NCBI GenBank assembly: GCA_044506885.1
Contig: JBIQKC010000032.1
Coordinates: 1-29,787 of the forward strand
Source of the DNA: Croceibacterium_A sp044506885
GTDB taxonomy: Bacteria > Pseudomonadota > Alphaproteobacteria > Sphingomonadales > Sphingomonadaceae
Direction of reading: 5' to 3'
Length of the DNA: 29,787 nucleotides
Position numbers and translations under genes: made by a program. Numbering within the stretch: the stretch's first letter is position 1; each line of letters begins with the position of its first letter. The notes under the pieces are model-generated. The model was not told where the DNA came from. It saw nothing but the letters and a program-made list of their open reading frames with translations, and made no database searches. Shown here piece by piece: positions 7,961 through 16,085 of the stretch.

Positions 7961-9363
7961 TCGCCGCGCAGCGTCGCCATCGTCCCGCCGGCCTTCGTCA
8001 CGCTCCGGAACCGCGCGAGGCTGCATAGCGCCGCGACCACCGCCAGCGCGCAGGCTACGAACAGCGGCACGGGGCCAAGGCCCGCCCCGCCCGCCAGCAG
8101 AATGCCCACGACTACCGCGGCCATGGTCTGGCCCAGCAGGCGCGAAGTGGACAGCAGGCCGCCGGCCGCGGCCGCCCGGTTCCGCGGCGACTGGCCGATC
8201 AGCAGGCGCGAGTTGGGGGCAAAGAACAGGCCGAAGCCGATGGCGGCGAGGCTCAACCGCCAGGCGATGGCGAACTCGCCGGGGTTGTCGGGCATCAGCG
8301 CCAGCAGCAGCAGGCCGGCGATGGCGATGGCCATGCCGGTGACGCCAAGCTTCGTCGGGGCGACGCGGTCGCTGAGCCATCCGGCGAGCGGCGAGACGAC
8401 CAGCATCGTCAGCGGGAACGGCAGCAGCAGCAGGCCGACCTGCTGCGGTTCATAGCCCATCGCCTCCTCCAGCCGGAACGGCAGCGAAATCATCAGCGAT
8501 CCGGCGGCGATGAAGCAGGCGATCGCTGCGAGCGCCGACAGGCCGATCACCGGCCTCGCCAGCAGGTCCACCGGCACGACCGGGGCGGCGCGCTGCCGCT
8601 CGCGCCGCACCAGCAGCAGCAGCGAGACCAGCCCGGCCGCCGCCAGCGCCGCGCCGATACCGGCGTTCTCGTGCGTGGCCAGTTGCAGCCCGCCGATCAG
8701 CAGCAGCATGGTCGCCGCGCTCCACAGCCCGCTCAGCCACTCGGGCGGCCGGTCCTGCGGCGCGGGATCGGGCAGGAAGCGCCCGAGCAGCAGCGAAACC
8801 ACCGCGAACGGCACCGCCGCCGCGAAGACCCACTGCCACGGCGCATGGCCGACGATGAACCCGCCCAGCGTCGGCGCCAGCGCGCCCGAAGAGGCGACGA
8901 TGACGCTGTTGATTCCCATCCCGCTGCCGAGCTGGCGCGCCGGATAGATCTGCCGCAGCATCGCCGCCGAAACGCTCAGCGCCATGCCCGCGCCGAGCGC
9001 CTGCAACGCGCGCAGCACCAGCAGGACGATGAAGTCGCCCACGAACAGGCACAGCGCCGAAGCGATGAGGAACACCAGCTGTCCGTACTGATAGAGCACC
9101 CGGTGTCCGAGCCGGTCGCCCACGCTGGCGAAGGGCAGCAGCACCATGACCAGCACGAGCTGGTAGATGGTCACAACATTGGTAACGACCGCGTTGCTGA
9201 CGCCGAGATCGCGCGCGATGGTGGGCAGCGCGACATTGGCGATGGCCCCATCCAGCACCAGCAGCGCGGTGCCGAAGCTGATCGCCGCGATGGCCCAGTA
9301 TCGGCGCGGCCTGGGCAGGCCGTCGGGTTGGCTGGGGGCGGTCGCATCCGGCATCGCCGCCAT
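7957..9363 (-). CDS. MFS exporter, DHA2 (EmrB/QacA-like) family
   Basis: A 468-residue inner-membrane protein with about 14 predicted helices. Motif A-type loop (ASVGDRLGHR) and motif C-type segment (SSGALAPTLGG) are present, as is the LVLDGAIANVALPTIARDLG opening characteristic of DHA2 drug:proton antiporters. Such proteins export drugs, detergents or metabolites. The ATG at 9363 is used; a second ATG at 9354 is equally possible because no clear ribosome binding site is seen. There is no membrane-fusion partner or TetR/MarR regulator beside it. Substrate is unknown. Confidence 0.88.
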   Translation of the reverse strand: MAAMPDATAPSQPDGLPRPRRYWAIAAISFGTALLVLDGAIANVALPTIARDLGVSNAVVTNVVTIYQLVLVMVLLPFASVGDRLGHRVLYQYGQLVFLIASALCLFVGDFIVLLVLRALQALGAGMALSVSAAMLRQIYPARQLGSGMGINSVIVASSGALAPTLGGFIVGHAPWQWVFAAAVPFAVVSLLLGRFLPDPAPQDRPPEWLSGLWSAATMLLLIGGLQLATHENAGIGAALAAAGLVSLLLLVRRERQRAAPVVPVDLLARPVIGLSALAAIACFIAAGSLMISLPFRLEEAMGYEPQQVGLLLLPFPLTMLVVSPLAGWLSDRVAPTKLGVTGMAIAIAGLLLLALMPDNPGEFAIAWRLSLAAIGFGLFFAPNSRLLIGQSPRNRAAAAGGLLSTSRLLGQTMAAVVVGILLAGGAGLGPVPLFVACALAVVAALCSLARFRSVTKAGGTMATLRGD

Positions 9364-9385
9364 GTGAAGGCGACGAGCCCTCTAT

Positions 9386-10021
9386 TCAAGTCTGAGCCGA
9401 AGTAGCCTCGAAACGCACTTTGGTGTTGGTTACGTAGGCACTCGGCTGACCATCAGCACCGTTCAAGACCTGCCTTGTATACTTCCTCGCCTCAACGCAG
9501 GCGGCGTCGACGAATGGCGCCGGAACGCCATCGTTTCGCTCCTCGATGCCCGAGCATCCGACGACTTCTCCGTCTGGTCCGATCTGAAGGGCAACCTCCA
9601 AATCGACCGTCGATGTATCCGGAGGCAATGCCTCCACTTTGAGTGCAATATCTGCCGGGGAAGTCCACGCTTCGACAGCCTGCGCCTCCTCTCTTCTTGC
9701 CGCGCTTGGCAAAAAGTAGCGGGAACTCGTGCGATACAGCCCAAGTATTGGACGGCCGTCAGCGCCACTCGCGGGCCGCAGTTTCCGACCCTTCCACATG
9801 GCGCAAGCTTCGTTCGCCAACCGCTCACTGCCTACAAACGCAACAATCCGGCACTCACGAATTTTGCCGTCAGTTTCGACAATGAACTCAAGCTGCGCTC
9901 CAGCAGATCGCCCTTCTCGCACCGCCCACGTGGGATAGTTGGAAAAAATGCGGCGTAGCACGTCCTCGGAGACGGTGACTGGCGTCAATGCGCTGGCAGC
10001 AAACAGAGTCGTGACAAGCAT
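9386..10021 (-). CDS. Exported protein with two TonB-C-like halves
   Basis: A 211-residue protein with a short hydrophobic N-terminus (LVTTLFAASALTPVTVS) that looks like a signal peptide. Two segments resemble the TonB C-terminal fold. The first, about 22-82, has YPTWAVREGRSAGAQLEFIV, DGKIRECRIV and a WKGRKLRPA end. The second, about 130-205, has VDLEVALQIGPDGEVVGC and KVRFE. Proteins of this kind are common in Sphingomonadales, where an 'energy transducer TonB' domain lacks the membrane anchor and Pro-rich spacer; they are not expected to energise transport. The DNA is visibly less GC-rich than its neighbours, with more A/T-ending codons, which hints at different ancestry. Function is unknown. 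Confidence 0.72.
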   Translation of the reverse strand: MLVTTLFAASALTPVTVSEDVLRRIFSNYPTWAVREGRSAGAQLEFIVETDGKIRECRIVAFVGSERLANEACAMWKGRKLRPASGADGRPILGLYRTSSRYFLPSAARREEAQAVEAWTSPADIALKVEALPPDTSTVDLEVALQIGPDGEVVGCSGIEERNDGVPAPFVDAACVEARKYTRQVLNGADGQPSAYVTNTKVRFEATSAQT

Positions 10022-10060
10022 TATCCCTTCCCCTCGATAATCGCGTTGCGCGCAAAGCTG

Positions 10061-12577
10061 CTACTTCTTCTTCGCAGCCGCCTTCTTCGCCGGGGCCTTC
10101 TTGCGCGCGCCCTTCTTCTTCGCCGGGCCCTTGGCGGCGCGGGCGTCGATCAGGGCGATGGCCTGTTCCTCCGTCACGTCCTCCGGCTTCATGTCGCGCG
10201 GGATGGTGGCGTTGGTGGCGCCGTCGGTGACATAGGGGCCGTAGCGGCCGGGCATGACCTTGATCTCGCCGCCGCTGGTCGGGTGCGCGCCGAAAGTCTT
10301 GATCGGTTCCGCCTTGGTTCCGCCGCGCGCGCCATTCTTGCGGTTGGCGGCTTCGGCGAGCAGCGTTACGGCCGCGTTCATGCCGGTTTCGAACACGTCG
10401 CGGGTGCCACCGAGCTTGGCGTATTTCCCGTCATGCGCAAGGTAGGGGCCGTAGCGGCCGATGCTGGCGGTGATCGGCTGGCCGGTTTCCGGGTGCGCGC
10501 CGATGGTGCGCGGCAGGCTCAGCAGCCTGAGCGCCCAGTCGAGATCGAAATCGGGCAGGTCGCGCGGGATCGAGGCGCGCTTCGCCTCCTTGCCCTCGCC
10601 GAGCTGGACGTACGGCCCGAAGCGGCCGACCTTGCGCGTCACTTCCAGCCCGGTTTCCGGATCCTCGCCCATCGCGCCGTCCTCGTCCTCACCGTTTTCG
10701 GCCGGCTGGCCGAAGCGGCGGGTGAACGTGCATTCGGGATAGTTGGAACAGCCGATGAAGGGGCCGTTGCGGCTGCCCTTGAGCGACAGCCGCCCCTGCC
10801 CGCACTTCGGGCACAGGCGCGGATCGCCGCCGTCTTCCTTCGGCGGGAACAGATAGTCGGACAGGAACTCGTCCAGCGCCTCGGTGACTTCGGACGGCAT
10901 GCGCTCCATCACTTCGTCGCTCTTGGGCTTGAAGTCGCGCCAGAACGCGTCGAGCACCGCCTTCCACGCCGCGCGGCCGCCCGAGACGTCGTCCAGTTCC
11001 TCCTCCATCCCGGCGGTGAAATCGAAAGCGACGTAGCGGGGGAAGAACCGTTCGAGGAACGCGGTCAGCAGGCGGCCCGAATCCTCGGCGAAAAAGCGGT
11101 TCTTCTCCATCCGCACATAGGCCCGGTCGCGCAGCGTCTGGATGGTCGAGGCATAAGTGGAAGGCCGGCCGATGCCGAGTTCCTCCAGCCGCTTGACCAA
11201 GCTCGCTTCGGAAAAGCGCGGCGGCGGCTGGGTGAAGTGCTGATTGGCCTCGACGCCCAGCCTGGCCGGGCCGTCGCCCTGGCGCATGAGCGGCAACAGG
11301 CCTTCCGCCTCGTCATCGTCGTTCTTCTGGTCGAAGCTCTCTTCGTAGACCGCCAGGAAGCCGGGGAACTTCACCACCTGCCCTGTGGCGCGCAGCTCGT
11401 TGCGGCCCGTGCCGTCGCGCAGCGTGACCGTGGTGCGTTCGAGGCTGGCGGCCGCCATCTGGCTCGCCATCGCGCGCTTGAAGATCAGGTCGTAGAGCTT
11501 CGCCTCGTCGCCCGTCCCGGCGCGGTCGCGGGTGAAGTCGGTCGGGCGGATCGCCTCGTGCGCTTCCTGCGCGTTCTTCGCCTTGGTCTGATAAATGCGC
11601 GGCTTTTCCGGCAGGTAGTGGCCGCTGAACCTATCCGCGATGGCCTTGCGCGCGGCGGAAATGGCGCTGCCGTCCATCTGCACGCCGTCGGTGCGCATGT
11701 AGGTGATCGCGCCCGCTTCATACAGGTTCTGCGCCAGCCGCATCGTGTGGCTGGCGGAATAGCCGAGCTTGCGCGCGGCTTCCTGTTGCAGGGTGGAGGT
11801 GGTGAACGGCGGCGCGGGATTGCGCTTGAGCGGTTTCGTCTCGACGCCTTCGACGGTGAAGCGCCCGGCCTCGACCGCGGCCTTCGCCCGGTCGGCGATG
11901 CCCTTGTCGCCGAGCGAGAGCTTGTCGAGCTTTTCGCCCTCGAACGTCACCAGACGCGCATCGAAAGCCGTTCCGTCATGCTGCATCTTCGCGACGACGG
12001 ACCAGTATTCCTGCGCCGTGAACGCCTCGATCTCGCGCTCGCGGTCGACGATCAGGCGCAGGGCCACCGATTGCACGCGCCCCGCGCTCTTGGCGCCGGG
12101 CAGCTTGCGCCACAGCACCGGGCTGAGCGTGAAACCGAACAGGTAATCGAGCGCGCGGCGGGCGAGGTAGGCGTCGATCAGGTCGCTATCGAGATCGCGC
12201 GGATGCGCCATCGCCTGCGTCACCGCATCTTTGGTGATGGCGTTGAAGGTGACGCGCTCCACCTCCCTGGGCAGCGCCTTGCGCTTGGCCAGCAGCTCGC
12301 GCACGTGCCACGAGATCGCTTCCCCCTCGCGGTCGGGGTCGGTGGCGAGGATCAGGCGGTCGGCCTTCTTCGCCGTATCGGCGATTTCCTTCACGCGGCT
12401 CATCTTGTCGCGATAGGTTTCCCAATCCATCGCGAAGCCTTCGTCCGGCCGCACGCTGCCGTCCCTGGGCGGCAGGTCGCGGATATGGCCGTAGCTGGCG
12501 AGGACCTTGTAGTCCTTGCCGAGGTACTTCTCGATGGTCTTCGCCTTGGCCGGCGATTCAACGATGACAAGCTGCAT
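10061..12577 (-). CDS. topA: DNA topoisomerase I (type IA)
   Basis: An 838-residue enzyme that relaxes negative supercoils through a 5'-phosphotyrosyl link. A Toprim domain opens the protein (LVIVESPAKAKTIEKYLG) and holds the acidic ATDPDREGE motif. The catalytic tyrosine is Tyr293 in GAITYMRTDGVQM. One C4 zinc ribbon (CPKCGQG...GCSNYPEC) is near residue 590, followed by repeated topo-C-like blocks with GRYGPY motifs. The protein ends in a Lys/Ala-rich tail (about the last 25 residues) that is probably a nonspecific nucleic-acid contact. It is the last gene of the plsY-dprA-orf-topA series. Confidence 0.97.
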   Translation of the reverse strand: MQLVIVESPAKAKTIEKYLGKDYKVLASYGHIRDLPPRDGSVRPDEGFAMDWETYRDKMSRVKEIADTAKKADRLILATDPDREGEAISWHVRELLAKRKALPREVERVTFNAITKDAVTQAMAHPRDLDSDLIDAYLARRALDYLFGFTLSPVLWRKLPGAKSAGRVQSVALRLIVDREREIEAFTAQEYWSVVAKMQHDGTAFDARLVTFEGEKLDKLSLGDKGIADRAKAAVEAGRFTVEGVETKPLKRNPAPPFTTSTLQQEAARKLGYSASHTMRLAQNLYEAGAITYMRTDGVQMDGSAISAARKAIADRFSGHYLPEKPRIYQTKAKNAQEAHEAIRPTDFTRDRAGTGDEAKLYDLIFKRAMASQMAAASLERTTVTLRDGTGRNELRATGQVVKFPGFLAVYEESFDQKNDDDEAEGLLPLMRQGDGPARLGVEANQHFTQPPPRFSEASLVKRLEELGIGRPSTYASTIQTLRDRAYVRMEKNRFFAEDSGRLLTAFLERFFPRYVAFDFTAGMEEELDDVSGGRAAWKAVLDAFWRDFKPKSDEVMERMPSEVTEALDEFLSDYLFPPKEDGGDPRLCPKCGQGRLSLKGSRNGPFIGCSNYPECTFTRRFGQPAENGEDEDGAMGEDPETGLEVTRKVGRFGPYVQLGEGKEAKRASIPRDLPDFDLDWALRLLSLPRTIGAHPETGQPITASIGRYGPYLAHDGKYAKLGGTRDVFETGMNAAVTLLAEAANRKNGARGGTKAEPIKTFGAHPTSGGEIKVMPGRYGPYVTDGATNATIPRDMKPEDVTEEQAIALIDARAAKGPAKKKGARKKAPAKKAAAKKK

Positions 12578-12596
12578 GAAGAGAGGACAGTCCTTA

Positions 12597-12612
12597 CGCG
12601 TATACGTACGCG
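12597..12612. promoter_or_regulatory. Perfect palindrome upstream of topA
   Basis: CGCGTA-TACG-TACGCG is a 16-base perfect palindrome starting 20 bases before the topA start codon, in the 85-base gap after the membrane-protein gene. It could be an operator or simply a small mRNA hairpin. Nothing else in the gap suggests a function. Confidence 0.3.
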
Positions 12613-12662
12613 CGAGGGTGGTGGCCCCGCGCGCCGTTCGTCAAGCCGCTATGTGCGCCGCC

Positions 12663-13337
12663 TCATTCGAAGGCGCTGGCCTCGGCCGCGCCGCCGACGA
12701 TCATGCCGTAGATCGCCACGCTCATGGCCGCCACCACCAGGCTGATCACACTGCTGGCTATTTGCGACACCGTCATCCCGACCAGATCGTCCGGCTCGAA
12801 GAGAAAGCTGACGGCGATGGTCGCCGCAAGCGGAATCAGGACGAGCGCCAGCGCCGCGACGATGATCGAAACCTCGCTGCCGCGGGTGCGTTCCCAGCTT
12901 TCGCCGAGCGACTTCATTACCCCGTGTCCGCGCCCGACCACCAGCGGCCCGGCGATGATCCACCTTGCCATAAGGAACAGTCCGGGAAGTATGATCGCGA
13001 TAAAGCCGAGCATTACCGCGATGCCGGAAAGAAGCGCCATCCCGATGTAGGGGAAAAAAGTGTCTCCTTCACCGTGCGCCTGAAGGCCGGTCCGGCGCAC
13101 CATGGCGACGAGAAGGAAATACCCGCAGACGATGCCGACGATGCTTCCCAGTACTTGCCCACCCGCGATATTCATCGGATCCATGGAGCCGGTCGAAACA
13201 TAGGTGATCGGGAGGTTGGCGGCAGTCAGCGCCAGCACGAAGATCAACGCCGGAACGGCATTGAGTTCGAGCACGGCGAGCGTCTTGTCGATGATCTTGC
13301 CGATCTTGAGATCGCGCGGCGGTGTTACCGTCACCAT
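12663..13337 (-). CDS. Multi-pass membrane protein, GPDPase-membrane-domain-like
   Basis: A 224-residue protein with about five hydrophobic segments. The middle contains ARWIIAGPLVVGRGHGVMKS followed by LGESWERTRG, a pattern seen in the membrane domain found in some glycerophosphodiester phosphodiesterases and in many uncharacterised alphaproteobacterial proteins (PF10110-like). No catalytic domain is attached. The ATG at 13337 follows GGGGAGGA with a 5-base gap and is preferred. A second ATG at 13406 overlaps the dprA stop as ATGA and would add 23 residues. The gene sits between dprA and topA in the same direction. Function is unknown; the family link is from pattern memory only. Confidence 0.7.
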   Translation of the reverse strand: MVTVTPPRDLKIGKIIDKTLAVLELNAVPALIFVLALTAANLPITYVSTGSMDPMNIAGGQVLGSIVGIVCGYFLLVAMVRRTGLQAHGEGDTFFPYIGMALLSGIAVMLGFIAIILPGLFLMARWIIAGPLVVGRGHGVMKSLGESWERTRGSEVSIIVAALALVLIPLAATIAVSFLFEPDDLVGMTVSQIASSVISLVVAAMSVAIYGMIVGGAAEASAFE

Positions 13338-13341
13338 ATCC

Positions 13342-13375
13342 GTCCTCCCCTTTGTCCCGAAGACAAAGGTGGGAC
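13342..13375 (-). promoter_or_regulatory. Hairpin covering the ribosome binding site of the membrane-protein gene
   Basis: A perfect 8-bp stem (13349-13356 with 13362-13369) is extended by GTCC/GGAC (13342-13345 with 13372-13375). The GGGGAGGA ribosome binding site of the gene starting at 13337 (complement of 13343-13350) lies in the 3' side of the stem. The hairpin may weaken translation unless ribosomes leaving dprA open it, or it may partly terminate transcription. Confidence 0.4.
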
Positions 13376-13402
13376 GATCGGGGTAGTAGTCAAGTGGCGT
13401 CT

Positions 13403-14509
13403 TCATTGAACGAGGCTCACCCGCCCCGCTGCGTGGCGCACGAGCCGCCCGGCGATCTCCAGTTCCAGCAGCGCCATCTGCACCGCGCCGGTGCTTGCCC
13501 CGCTCTGACGGACCAGTTCGTCGACCGCGACCGGCGCGGCGGTGAGCAGCGCGGCGATTTCGGCGGGTTCTTCGCCAGGCGTCTCGTCCACGGCGCGGAG
13601 ATAATCCGGCCGCGCCTCGCGCAAGGTCGATCGCGGCGCGCCGTCGAAGCCGCTCAGCAGTTCCGCCACATCCTCCGGCGTCTGCACCAGCACCGCGCCT
13701 TCGCGGATAAGCTGGTTGCAGCCGTGGCTGCGCGCGTCGAGCGGGCTGCCGGGCACGGCCATGACCTCGCGCCCGTATTCCCCCGCCAGCCGCGCGGTGA
13801 TGAGGGAGCCCGAGCGGGGCGCGGCCTCCACCACCAGCGTGCCGAGCGCGAGGCCGGCGATGATGCGGTTGCGGCTGGGAAAATGGCTGCCGCGCGGCTC
13901 GGTGCCCGGCGGCTGCTCGGCGAGGAGCAGGCCCTCGCACGCGATGCGTTCCTGCAATTCGGCGTGCTGGGGCGGATAGGCCACGTCGATGCCGCTGGCG
14001 ATGACGCCCACGGTGCGCGGCTCATGACAGTTCAGGGCCCCCTCGTGCGCCGCGCCGTCGATGCCCCGCGCGAGCCCGGAGACAACCACGAACCCGTGCT
14101 CCGCCAGCCCGTGGGCAAAATCGCGCGCGAGCTTGACCGCCGCGGCGGAAGCGTTGCGCGCGCCCACGATCGCCACGCAGGGCGCGCGGGCCAGCGACAG
14201 GTCGCCGCGCACGATCAGGATCGGCGGCGCGCCCTCCGCCTGCGCCAGCAGCGCCGGATATTCGGGCGAATCGTGGAACAGGTATCGCGCCCCCGCCGCG
14301 CGCACGGCCGCCACCTCGCGCTCTATGCCGTCGGGCGATGCAATCCGGTAGCCTTTGCCCGCGCGCCCGGCGAGATCGGGCAAGGCATCCAGCGCGGCGC
14401 GCGCGTGGCCGAACCGGCGCAGCAGTTGCGCATAGCTGACCGGCCCGATGTTGGGGGAGCGCAGCAGGCGGATGCGGGCGAACGCCTCTTCCTGCGCCAG
14501 CGCGCTCAT
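13403..14509 (-). CDS. dprA: DNA-processing protein DprA
   Basis: A 368-residue protein that loads RecA onto incoming single-stranded DNA during transformation. An N-terminal SAM-like helical region (about 1-70) is followed by the Rossmann-like core with VAIVGARNAS, VSGLARGIDGAAHEGAL, the PPQHAELQERI helix, FPSRNRIIAGL and EAAPRSGSLITARLA segments. A C-terminal winged-helix domain (about 310-368) ends ...AGRVSLVQ. The ATG overlaps the plsY stop as ATGA, indicating coupling. No other competence genes are in the window, so transformability is not shown. Confidence 0.95.
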   Translation of the reverse strand: MSALAQEEAFARIRLLRSPNIGPVSYAQLLRRFGHARAALDALPDLAGRAGKGYRIASPDGIEREVAAVRAAGARYLFHDSPEYPALLAQAEGAPPILIVRGDLSLARAPCVAIVGARNASAAAVKLARDFAHGLAEHGFVVVSGLARGIDGAAHEGALNCHEPRTVGVIASGIDVAYPPQHAELQERIACEGLLLAEQPPGTEPRGSHFPSRNRIIAGLALGTLVVEAAPRSGSLITARLAGEYGREVMAVPGSPLDARSHGCNQLIREGAVLVQTPEDVAELLSGFDGAPRSTLREARPDYLRAVDETPGEEPAEIAALLTAAPVAVDELVRQSGASTGAVQMALLELEIAGRLVRHAAGRVSLVQ

Positions 14510-15099
14510 GGCTTTGCGCCGACTTTCGGCTCGACGCCCGCGATCAGCCGGCGGATGTTGGCGCGGTGCTGCACCAGCACGATCGCCGCAACCGCGACCA
14601 GCGTGGGCGCGAGTGAGGCAAAGCCCATCAGCCATGCGACGATGGGCGCGGCGACGACCGCGCTCAGCGAGGAAACCGAGGATATGCGGCTGACCGCCAG
14701 CGCCGCCGCCCAGACCGCCGCGCAGACCAGCATCACCTGCCAGGCGAGCGCGAAGCAGACGCCGGCTGCCGTGGCGAAACCCTTGCCGCCCCTGAACTTC
14801 AGCCAGACCGGAAAGCAGTGCCCCAGAATCGCGCCGATTGCCGCTGACCCCTCCGAACCGGGAAAGAATCGCGCGGCTAGGAGCACGGCGGCCGCGCCTT
14901 TGCCCGCATCGAGCAGGACCGTGGCCGCCGCCAGATCCTTGCGCCCGGTGCGCAGGACATTGGTGGCGCCGATGCTGCCCGAACCGATGTTGCGAACGTC
15001 GCCCGCGCCGGACAGCCGCGTCAGTAGCAGGCCGAACGGGACCGAGCCGAGCGCATAGCCAAAAGCCAGCGCCGCAAGAATCGCCTGCCACTGTTCCAA
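14506..15099 (-). CDS. plsY: Acyl phosphate:glycerol-3-phosphate acyltransferase
   Basis: A 197-residue inner-membrane enzyme that acylates glycerol 3-phosphate from acyl phosphate, the first step of phospholipid synthesis. It has several membrane helices and the conserved cytoplasmic loops: GSVPFGLLLTRLSG, NIGSGSIGATNVLRTGRK, HCFPVWLKFRGGKGFATAAG and the C-terminal HRANIRRLIAG. No ATG fits; a TTG at 15099 preceded by GAAGGGGAC at about six bases gives the family's usual length and start (LEQWQAILAALAFGYALGS). The longer open frame to 15195 is not supported. Confidence 0.93.
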   Translation of the reverse strand: MEQWQAILAALAFGYALGSVPFGLLLTRLSGAGDVRNIGSGSIGATNVLRTGRKDLAAATVLLDAGKGAAAVLLAARFFPGSEGSAAIGAILGHCFPVWLKFRGGKGFATAAGVCFALAWQVMLVCAAVWAAALAVSRISSVSSLSAVVAAPIVAWLMGFASLAPTLVAVAAIVLVQHRANIRRLIAGVEPKVGAKP

Positions 15100-15182
15100 G
15101 CGCGTCCCCTTCACCCCTTTCGATAGCGCACGCCTTCGCATCGGGGCAGTCGGAAAACAATCCGTTGCGGAGCGGATCTTGG

Positions 15183-15209
15183 GGTACCAGCCCATCGGGG
15201 TTTGGTACC
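15183..15209. promoter_or_regulatory. Inverted repeat upstream of the HTH/EF-hand regulator
   Basis: GGTACCA (15183-15189) and TGGTACC (15203-15209) are exact inverted copies 13 bases apart, 27 bases before the ATG of the LuxR-type regulator at 15237 and between it and the divergent plsY. It is a candidate operator for autoregulation. A role as a small hairpin is equally possible. Confidence 0.35.
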
Positions 15210-15236
15210 GGAGCGCATTGTCCTAGACCTTGCCCG

Positions 15237-16043
15237 ATGAGCGACATCCAGATCGACGAGAAGACCTTCGCGGCGCTCGGCCGGCTGACGGAAGCGGAGA
15301 AGGAATGCCTGCGCCGGCGGTTGCAGCATCAGACCGCCAAGGAAATGGCGCTCGACCTCGGCGTGTCGCCTCACGCCGTGGAGAAGCGCCTCAAGATGGC
15401 GCGGGCCAAGCTGGGGCTGTCGTCTTCGCTGGAAGCGGCGCGGCTGATGGCGGCGTCGGAGCAGTACCAGCGGACGGCACCCCAGGCGGCGGACCTCGCT
15501 GCTGCGGAAATTCCCTGCAACGAGGGCTCCTTCCGAAAACCGATTGGAGTCCTTGCCATGGGCGTTCTTGCCACAGCCATCATCGCCCTCGCGGCGCAGT
15601 CGTCGATCATCGGCAGCGATGCGAACTCCTCCGCACCTGCCGGAGAAGCCGTGCAAGACGGATTTCGAATGCGGCCCGCCAGCGATTTCGTCGACGCCCC
15701 GGCAGACGAAGTGCGGGCCTACGCCGAGCAGCTGTTTCGCGAGCAGGACAAGGACCGATCGGGTTTCGTCGAACGCGATGAAGCTCCGGCAGTCCTGATC
15801 CGCATGACCGAAGCTAGCTGGGACGGCGAAGGCCCCGCACCGTACGAGTGGTACGAGAAGCAGAAAACCCAGGCTGTTGGGCTCGACCCGGTCGCTGCAA
15901 AAGCCGCGTACATCGCGGTGGGGGACGCCAACGCGGACGGCAAACTGAGCCTCGACGAATTCATCGAGCGCTACAAGAGGGGCCTCAATGGCCAACAGGT
16001 GCCGGCCGCGTGGCGGGAGCAACGTCAGGCGGCACGCCGATAG
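15237..16043 (+). CDS. Predicted membrane-tethered LuxR-type regulator with EF-hands
   Basis: A 268-residue protein with an unusual layout. Residues 17-72 form a LuxR/GerE-type helix-turn-helix (LTEAEKECLRRR, TAKEMALDLGVSPHAVEKRL, KMARAKLGLSSSLEAARL). A single membrane segment follows at about 103-125. The rest should be periplasmic and carries two canonical calcium-binding loops: EF1 at 171-182 (Asp171, Asp173, Ser175, Glu179, Glu182) and EF2 at 230-241 (Asp230, Asn232, Asp234, Ser238, Glu241). The layout suggests a one-component regulator whose DNA-binding part is held at the membrane and which reads extracytoplasmic Ca2+; this function is inference. It is divergent from plsY, and an inverted repeat precedes it. 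The domains are recognised with good confidence; the role is not known. Confidence 0.82.
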   Translation: MSDIQIDEKTFAALGRLTEAEKECLRRRLQHQTAKEMALDLGVSPHAVEKRLKMARAKLGLSSSLEAARLMAASEQYQRTAPQAADLAAAEIPCNEGSFRKPIGVLAMGVLATAIIALAAQSSIIGSDANSSAPAGEAVQDGFRMRPASDFVDAPADEVRAYAEQLFREQDKDRSGFVERDEAPAVLIRMTEASWDGEGPAPYEWYEKQKTQAVGLDPVAAKAAYIAVGDANADGKLSLDEFIERYKRGLNGQQVPAAWREQRQAARR

Positions 16044-16085
16044 AGGTCCGTTGACCTGAATCGCAGGTTTGTCCATCCCACGCGG

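Noticed and set aside
10046..12745. An 899-codon plus-strand open frame opposite topA
   Set aside because: Its product has no recognisable domain and lies entirely against topA; long antisense frames are expected at this GC content.
13322..15058. A 578-codon plus-strand open frame opposite dprA and plsY
   Set aside because: It covers two well-supported genes on the other strand and gives an Arg/Ala-rich product.
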